A stretch of 28,289 nt of DNA from the NCBI RefSeq assembly GCF_000239695.1, contig NZ_JH470338.1, forward strand, positions 1,527,653 to 1,555,941, in the 5' to 3' direction. How positions within the stretch are numbered: the stretch's first letter is position 1; each line of letters opens with the position of its first letter. Of the stretch, positions 23,608-28,289 are shown piece after piece. The stretch comes from Actinomyces graevenitzii C83 (GTDB taxonomy: Bacteria > Actinomycetota > Actinomycetes > Actinomycetales > Actinomycetaceae). The translations under genes and the position numbers were made by a program. The notes under the pieces were generated by a model that was given only the letters and a program-made list of their open reading frames with translations, was not told where the DNA came from and did not search any database.

Positions 23608-25113
23608 ATGATTACATTAACGATCGGCCCTGATGGCTCAGGTAGCTATGAGGATGAAAACGGGGTTGAGTCTTTAACTGCTAGCAGCCAGGAACAGCTA
23701 CGTTCTTTGTTGCTGGGGAGGGCTGCCTCTCGCGCTCGCCAGGAAGGGCAACCTTTGCGCGTGGTAGCTAAGGATACCTCTGGGCTCACACATTTGCTGA
23801 TAACTCCTTCAGGAGCTATCAGCCTAGCTAAGGCAGAAGAACCAACCCCCGAACCCACGTCTCAGAGCACCCCTGTAAACCAAATGCCAACTGTGCATGC
23901 ACCGGCTACACCTGCCCAGCCGGTAGCGGTACCAGCTTCGGCCCCTCAGCCAATGCCTACGCCTACCCAGGTAAACCAGCCAACGCAAGCCATGGCAACG
24001 CCTGCGTCCCAGCAACCAATGCCCCAAGGAATGCCGGTGTATCAGCCGGCACCTGCCCAGCAGGCACCTCAGGTTATGCCTGGTCAAGTGAATCAGCCTA
24101 CTTTTCAGGGTGCCCCTGCTAACTATGCGCCACAGCAGTCCCTCGCCCCACAAAACGCGCCGTCGTTTCAAATGGGAACTGCGCCAGCACCCGTTTCACG
24201 GCCTCGCCCTGATTCTTTCTTAGCCCAAAGCTCTGCTGGTGGCCCTAAACCAACTGGTTGGCGCGCTGTTGCTGGCCGCTTAGGCCTCAAAGTCCAAGCC
24301 AGCCAAGCCCAATGTCAGCAATGGGAGGATGAACGCACTGTCTCTCAGCACTGGCCCGGCCCCCGCACAATCGCGGTACTCAACGGTAAAGGCGGGGCGG
24401 GTAAAACCCCCACCAGCATTCTTTTGGCCAGTAATTTCGCGCGTTTAGGCTCAGGGTCGGTTGTAGCAGCAGACGGTAACGTCACACGCGGCACGCTAGG
24501 CTGGCGCACCGAACAAGGACCACACAACGCCACCATCTTGGATATGGTCCCGCAAACTGAGGTTTTAATGGACCCCTCAGCCCGTAACGGTGACGTGGCC
24601 GCCTACACCCACCACCAAACCATCGACCAATTCGATGTCCTACGCTCAAACCCACTACTACTATCAACCGAGCAGAAACTAACCCCCGAAGAACTAGACG
24701 GTATTCAGCAGGTTTTAACCCGCTACTACCGCATGATTATTTGGGATACCGGTAACGATGAAGGCGACAGTCTCTGGCTACGCATCGTCAGCCACGCTGA
24801 CCAGATCGTTATTGCCACAACCACCCGCACCGATCACGCAGAAGCCGGGCGCCTACTTTTACAAGGCCTATCCAGCCGCGATGAGCGTAGCGCGGCCCTG
24901 GCGGCTAACGCGGTAGTGGTTATCTCGCAAGCAGACCGTGAAGAACCCCCGGCTACTTCACTAGTAGACGGTTTCGCTGGTATCGCTCGTGAGGTAGTCA
25001 CTATCCCCTATGACCGGGCTATGCGTGAACAGTGGCTACGTTCAGACAAGCTAGCCCCTGCTACCCGGGCGGCCTGGCTACACGCCGCCGCCGCCGTAGC
25101 ACGCGGCCTATAA
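23608..25113 (+). CDS. ParA/MinD-like ATPase with long Pro/Gln-rich linker
   Basis: 501 residues. The N-terminal ~75 residues form a small beta/alpha domain (MITLTIGPDGSG...). A Pro/Gln/Ala/Met-rich linker runs ~80-205. The ATPase domain from ~250 has the deviant Walker A LNGKGGAGKTPTS, ADGNVTRGTLGWRTEQG, IIWDTGNDEGDSLWLR, TTTRTDHAEAG and VVISQAD. This is the ParA-like group found in actinobacterial mobile elements and near type VII-like EspI proteins, where GKTP and D.N..RGTLG are normal. With the preceding ribbon-helix-helix gene it may stabilise the element or position transfer machinery. A strong terminator follows. Confidence 0.87.
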   Translation: MITLTIGPDGSGSYEDENGVESLTASSQEQLRSLLLGRAASRARQEGQPLRVVAKDTSGLTHLLITPSGAISLAKAEEPTPEPTSQSTPVNQMPTVHAPATPAQPVAVPASAPQPMPTPTQVNQPTQAMATPASQQPMPQGMPVYQPAPAQQAPQVMPGQVNQPTFQGAPANYAPQQSLAPQNAPSFQMGTAPAPVSRPRPDSFLAQSSAGGPKPTGWRAVAGRLGLKVQASQAQCQQWEDERTVSQHWPGPRTIAVLNGKGGAGKTPTSILLASNFARLGSGSVVAADGNVTRGTLGWRTEQGPHNATILDMVPQTEVLMDPSARNGDVAAYTHHQTIDQFDVLRSNPLLLSTEQKLTPEELDGIQQVLTRYYRMIIWDTGNDEGDSLWLRIVSHADQIVIATTTRTDHAEAGRLLLQGLSSRDERSAALAANAVVVISQADREEPPATSLVDGFAGIAREVVTIPYDRAMREQWLRSDKLAPATRAAWLHAAAAVARGL

Positions 25114-25121
25114 AGAGTGCT

Positions 25122-25161
25122 TGGCCCCAACAACCCCAAAAATAGGGGATTGTTGGGGCCA
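25122..25161 (+). terminator. Terminator after the ParA-like gene
   Basis: TGGCCCCAACAA (25122-25133) pairs with 25150-25161, and CCCC (25134-25137) with GGGG (25145-25148). There is one bulged A and an AAAAATA loop. It begins nine bases after the stop. Confidence 0.8.
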
Positions 25162-25169
25162 TATCCTTG

Positions 25170-25305
25170 TCTAACGTTTTACAAGGGCGACCATTAAGCT
25201 CATCAGCAATATCATCAAGATTCGCCTCAGACCAAACCGATAGATCAGTCTCTTTGAGCAAGTACTGACGCAAACCTCGTTAGTGTTCTCGTTAGTGCCA
25301 CGCCG
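25170..25305 (-). pseudogene. IS30-family transposase C-terminal remnant
   Basis: On the minus strand, RGTNENTN (complement of about 25276-25299) followed after a frame slip by GLRQYLLKETDLSVWSEANLDDIADELNGRPCKTLD is the characteristic tail of IS30 transposases, in which GTNENTNGLLRQY carries the last catalytic Glu. Only about 45 codons remain, with a frameshift and no end, so it is an inert scrap. It occupies most of the gap between the ParA-like and VirD4 genes; the other content is the terminator above and nothing else that I recognise. Confidence 0.75.
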
Positions 25306-25352
25306 CTAACAACACACCAAGACATTGTCTAGAAAGCGGCGTTTAGTAACTT

Positions 25353-27137
25353 CTAGTCCATACTTGGCTGGACGTTTAGCCAACCACTACCAACCTCTTC
25401 GCTAGGGGCTTCCTGCACTTCAGCGGTTGAAGCAACTGGGATATATTCGAAAAAGCCAGTTTCAGGGGCCTGTAGTTTACGTGATTTAAATGGTGGTATA
25501 CCACGAAGTAAATACAGGCAAGTACCGCCATCAAGACGCCCGATCTCGTCAGGTGTCATCAGCTCACGCCCCTGCGACCTAAGCGAGCGTGACCATGAAC
25601 CATTAGTGCCTTTCTGCTCGGAAGTGTCTTGGCTGATAATGGTTTCTTTACCTAAACGCTTAGAAATAAACTCTGTGGTGCTGGGCTCGTTACCACCAAG
25701 GAACAGCAGCGAATCACAGTTACCAACGATGGTTTCCCAGTCGTCCTTGTACAGTGACTTGCCTTGGGCGTAGGTCTGCATAATGATTGACGTGCTAATA
25801 CCGCGTGAACGGATAACCGCGATTTTACGTTCAAACGAGGGTAGCTTACCGATATTCGCAAACTCATCCATGAAACACTGAACCGGCACCTCTAGGCGGC
25901 CTGAAGGATTGTGGTCGGCCAGGTACATGTTTCGTTCAAAGAACAGCTCGTAAAAAATTGAGGCTATGAAACTAAAGGCCTGGTGACTATCAGGGATCAC
26001 CAGGAAAATTGCGCTACGGCGTTTACCTACCTGGTCAGCATCTATAGTGTCAGAACCCAAAATACGGCGTAGCTGCGCCATGTGCAAGGGCGCCATACGT
26101 ACACCAAGGGAAATAATGATACTTTTCTTGGTTTCCCCTGCGCCCTGGGTGTAAATATTGTACTGGCTACAAGCAAACCGTAACCCATTAAGCATTATGG
26201 TAGCTTCTTCGTCGTACTCGTCAGGGTTTTGATCGAAAACTTCCACGCATTCTTTAGCAACACTAAAAATTGCGTCGATCTCGCTGGTAGCCTCCTCGTT
26301 TTCCTCAGAGGCCTGCATTTTAGCCAGCATATCCACTACATCAATCAAGGTACCTTGAGCGCCTTTAGTGAAGTAGATGTATGAGACAAACGCTGTCAGT
26401 AGCGCGCGTTCTGCTTTCTCCCAGAAGTCTGACCCACCGCTAGGTTTTTGGCCCGAGGTGTTTGTGATCAGGTTTTCCACCAAGATAGCGCAGTCAACTT
26501 CAGCCTGCTCAGGGTTGAAATAGCGTAGCGGGTTGAACGTGTCGCTACGGTCAAAATCAATCAGGTTAAGGCTACGTATCTCATAGCCTTTATCTTTTAG
26601 GCCTTGTCCCATAGCTCGCTGTACCTCGCCTTTAGGGTCTGTCACCAAAAACGAGGTGTTAGCTTGTGCCAGGTTAGGCATCACGTAGTAGCGTGATTTA
26701 CCAGAGCCAGAAGAGCCGATAATCAGGGCATTTAGGTTACGTTGGGTTTTACGTGAGTCAAGGTTTAGTGATTCGGTGCGGGTGAACAGCATGTCGGTTT
26801 TCCTGTCACCAACAAACTTCCTAGCTTCACTAGGTTTCGCCCAGCGAGCCGAACCTTGTTCTTCACCTGGCCGGGTGGGTTTCCTAGCCCCATACATGTA
26901 CAGGGCTATCAATAACACCAGTGCTATCCCACCAAAACCGCCTAACACGTCAGCCCCCGCAAACGAGATGTGTAACGGGTGAGCGGTTAAATCCAGCGTG
27001 AACCGGTCGATTATCTGGGAAAAGTCACGGCCCGCCTCCTGGTCAGTACGCACCTGCCAGGTGACCTTATTAGCGCACCACCAAGCTAAAACAGCCAGGA
27101 TAGAAGCGAAAAAAATCTTGCCTTTACTCACTTTCAC
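25353..27137 (-). CDS. VirD4/TraG-type coupling protein
   Basis: 594 residues from ATG 27137, overlapping the gene before it by 14 bases. Two N-terminal transmembrane helices (~7-22 and ~65-82) precede the ATPase domain. Walker A is GSSGSGKS (141-148, Lys147), followed by TDPKGE (166-171) and DFDRSDTFNPLRY. Walker B is CFMDEFANIG (Asp424, Glu425), followed by SRGISTSIIMQTYAQ and the late motif LFLGGNEPSTTEFISKRLG. This is the VirD4 form seen in Gram-positive conjugative transposons. It delivers the relaxase-DNA complex to the VirB4/VirB6 channel. It is the last gene of a minus-strand operon, facing the ParA-like gene. Confidence 0.93.
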   Translation of the reverse strand: MKVSKGKIFFASILAVLAWWCANKVTWQVRTDQEAGRDFSQIIDRFTLDLTAHPLHISFAGADVLGGFGGIALVLLIALYMYGARKPTRPGEEQGSARWAKPSEARKFVGDRKTDMLFTRTESLNLDSRKTQRNLNALIIGSSGSGKSRYYVMPNLAQANTSFLVTDPKGEVQRAMGQGLKDKGYEIRSLNLIDFDRSDTFNPLRYFNPEQAEVDCAILVENLITNTSGQKPSGGSDFWEKAERALLTAFVSYIYFTKGAQGTLIDVVDMLAKMQASEENEEATSEIDAIFSVAKECVEVFDQNPDEYDEEATIMLNGLRFACSQYNIYTQGAGETKKSIIISLGVRMAPLHMAQLRRILGSDTIDADQVGKRRSAIFLVIPDSHQAFSFIASIFYELFFERNMYLADHNPSGRLEVPVQCFMDEFANIGKLPSFERKIAVIRSRGISTSIIMQTYAQGKSLYKDDWETIVGNCDSLLFLGGNEPSTTEFISKRLGKETIISQDTSEQKGTNGSWSRSLRSQGRELMTPDEIGRLDGGTCLYLLRGIPPFKSRKLQAPETGFFEYIPVASTAEVQEAPSEEVGSGWLNVQPSMD

Positions 27138-27591
27138 TGCCCCTTGTTCTTGCGCGCTCCATACTCAGACGGCGGTTAACCCTACTTACTTGAGTAACCG
27201 GGTGTAGCTGGTCAGCCCGGCCTTCCATCATTTCCAAAACCCTTTGCCGAGTTAACCGGCGTTTAGGTTCCTTATCCCTGACTTGCTTGTCTTGACTTTG
27301 CAAGGGTTGGTGGACTTGATGTTTTTGCTCCGAGCCTGGTTTCATCTCACGAGCTAACTGCTCACGTAAACGCTGCACAATCGGCTCTGGACTACCCACG
27401 GCCACAATCACACTCTCACCAAGCGGATACAGCCAAGCTGGTTGAGCTTTAATACCGTACCTGGCGATAACTGCACGAGCCTGCCCGCTACTAGCATCGA
27501 TTAATTCAACATCAGCTAAACCTTTAAAAGGCCGTGTCATTGCTGTTTCGTCGCTGCTAGTGCGGGCAATAGCCAGTACCCTACGCGCCAT
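27124..27591 (-). CDS. Unknown protein between SSB-like and VirD4 genes
   Basis: 155 residues, ATG 27591, overlapping the SSB-like gene by 11 bases and virD4 by 14 bases. Residues ~1-85 look like a small globular domain (LADVELIDASSGQARAVIARYG, then WLYPLGESVIVAVGSPEPIV). The rest is Gln/Lys/Arg-rich and basic, with a likely helix at KRRLTRQRVLEMMEGR. No transmembrane segment. Tight overlaps suggest co-translation with the transfer genes. No family recognised. Confidence 0.7.
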   Translation of the reverse strand: MARRVLAIARTSSDETAMTRPFKGLADVELIDASSGQARAVIARYGIKAQPAWLYPLGESVIVAVGSPEPIVQRLREQLAREMKPGSEQKHQVHQPLQSQDKQVRDKEPKRRLTRQRVLEMMEGRADQLHPVTQVSRVNRRLSMERARTRGSESE

Positions 27592-27883
27592 GAGCTAGTC
27601 TCCAAATGGCTGACTCATCATGGCTAAGACGGTGGGCTAGAGTGAAAAACTCGCCCTGCCTGTTCCCCTGCACAAGCTCACCGTGCACTAGCACCTGATC
27701 GCCTGGCTTAAATTTCTTCTCTACCACGAACCTGGCTAGATCACCTTGAGCCTGAACCCACTCAGTTACCCTGTCTTGCCCTAAAACTGTTTCAATTTTG
27801 AACAAGGCAATATCAGGGCTGGTACGCACAGTGATTTGCCCAGTGATCGTGCCCGCCATGAACACTTTTGCATAGGACGCCAT
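27581..27883 (-). CDS. Single-stranded DNA-binding-like OB-fold protein
   Basis: 100 residues from ATG 27883. The pattern MASYAKVFMAGTITGQ, ALFKIET, LARFVVEKKFKPGDQVLVHGELV is that of a small SSB-like OB fold. It lacks the acidic C-terminal tip of housekeeping SSB and is shorter, as in element-encoded versions that coat transferred strands. Its start overlaps the stop of a 38-codon ORF as TGATG, and its end overlaps the next gene. A role in DNA transfer or establishment is inferred from context. Confidence 0.75.
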   Translation of the reverse strand: MASYAKVFMAGTITGQITVRTSPDIALFKIETVLGQDRVTEWVQAQGDLARFVVEKKFKPGDQVLVHGELVQGNRQGEFFTLAHRLSHDESAIWRLAHGA

Positions 27884-27999
27884 CAGCGAGAGCCCCTGTT
27901 ATGGCTGGGAGTATAACGACTGTTAACTTTCTTTTTAGATTCCTCGACGAGCTTTTGCGTACGTTGCCTGATGATTTCTTTCATCTCTTTTCTAGTCAT
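27883..27999 (-). CDS. 38-residue basic peptide, translationally coupled on both sides
   Basis: ATG 27999 opens a frame coding for MTRKEMKEIIRQRTQKL, then EESKKKVNSRYTPSHNRGSR and TGA at 27883-27885. The start overlaps the stop of the repeat protein (ATGA) and its stop overlaps the SSB-like start (TGATG), a chain that argues for real translation. It looks like a single charged helix with a basic tail. No family recognised. Confidence 0.5.
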   Translation of the reverse strand: MTRKEMKEIIRQRTQKLVEESKKKVNSRYTPSHNRGSR

Positions 28000-28289
28000 T
28001 TTTTAGGCGGCTTCTGCCCCGGCTGCCACTTATCAGGCTGAGCATTATCAGGCTTACCTTTGTTGGGCTGGCCTTCGTCGCGCTTTTGATCACGGTCAGG
28101 TTGCTGGTCCTGGTTGCGGTCGGGCTGCTGGTCATCCTTACGGTCAGGCTGACCTTCATCACGCTTTTGATCGCGGTCGGGCTGCTGGTCGTCCTTGCGG
28201 TCGGGCTGACCTTCATCACGCTTTTGATCGCGGTCGGGCTGCTGGTCGTCCTTGCGGTCGGGCTGACCTTCATCACGCTTTTGATCGCG
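27996..28289 (-). CDS. Hydrophilic Q/P/D/R repeat protein, C-terminal part, runs off the right edge
   Basis: The minus-strand frame is open from the window edge to TGA at 27996-27998 (97 residues visible). It repeats the 19-residue unit DQKRDEGQPDRKDDQQPDR, encoded by an exact 57-bp period; CTTCATC on the plus strand recurs at 28154, 28211 and 28268. A diverged copy and the tail QPDKWQPGQKPPKK follow. All other frames read as artificial Ser/Thr or Val-rich strings. It could be the disordered tail of a larger protein such as a relaxase, or a stand-alone repeat protein; the N-terminus is outside the window. Its stop overlaps the next start (ATGA). Confidence 0.7.
   Translation of the reverse strand, partial: RDQKRDEGQPDRKDDQQPDRDQKRDEGQPDRKDDQQPDRDQKRDEGQPDRKDDQQPDRNQDQQPDRDQKRDEGQPNKGKPDNAQPDKWQPGQKPPKK

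Noticed and set aside
24385..24410. GKTP instead of GKTT in the ParA-like Walker A as a possible defect
   Set aside because: From memory of the actinobacterial ParA-like group with D.N..RGTLGWRTE, GKTP is usual, and the deviant Walker A lysine is present.
27992..28276. 94-residue minus-strand ORF MMKVSPTARTTSSP...
   Set aside because: Wrong frame of the 57-bp repeat. The frame ending at 27996 gives a coherent hydrophilic repeat protein and overlaps the next start properly.

Overview
The window looks like chromosomal DNA of a moderately high-GC actinobacterium, most likely of the Actinomyces/Actinomycetaceae type. The supporting signs are an LAxTG sortase substrate with a long Pro/Ala/Thr/Ser wall linker, a tdh-kbl threonine catabolic pair, an IS1249-like transposase tail and an actinobacterial ParA-like ATPase. 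No rRNA or taxon-specific marker is present, so genus is not called.

Layout. (1) 1-6092: the 3' end of an IS1249-type transposase, a secreted CAP-domain/Ig-like protein split by a one-base frameshift, and a large cell-wall-anchored subtilisin-like protease closed by two strong hairpins. (2) 6186-13735: tRNA-Arg(ACG), a heterodimeric ABC exporter whose two subunits share one intact and one ruined ATP site, then tdh, kbl and a membrane-anchored DsbA-like thiol protein. (3) 13736-15784: a scarred stretch. It holds a 15-bp repeat cluster, a minus-strand ATP-binding (AlbA_2/HATPase, COG2865-like) protein with a short N-terminus, six helically phased CATAGA boxes in its promoter region, an ABC ATPase remnant, and three hairpin units resembling decayed type I-E CRISPR repeats. 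(4) 15785-28289: part of an integrative conjugative element or its remnant. A 30-bp perfect palindrome precedes a plus-strand type IV secretion operon: Maff2-like small membrane protein, PrgI, VirB4, CHAP-SLT hydrolase, a TM protein, an LRV-like TM protein and a VirB6/TrbL-like protein. After it come a minus-strand lipoprotein, a ribbon-helix-helix protein plus ParA-like ATPase, an IS30 scrap, and a minus-strand operon of a repeat protein, a 38-aa ORF, an SSB-like protein, an unknown protein and the VirD4 coupling protein.

How the parts fit. Maff2, PrgI, VirB4, VirB6 and VirD4 together make a Gram-positive mating channel with its coupling ATPase; the CHAP-SLT protein would open the peptidoglycan and the SSB-like protein would cover transferred DNA. 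virB4 carries an in-frame TAA between its N-terminal domain and its Walker A motif, so transfer may be dead unless the stop is read through or the two halves work in trans. No relaxase, integrase, oriT or att site could be recognised inside the window; the element runs off the right edge.

All calls come from reading sequence and remembered family motifs. No homology search was run.
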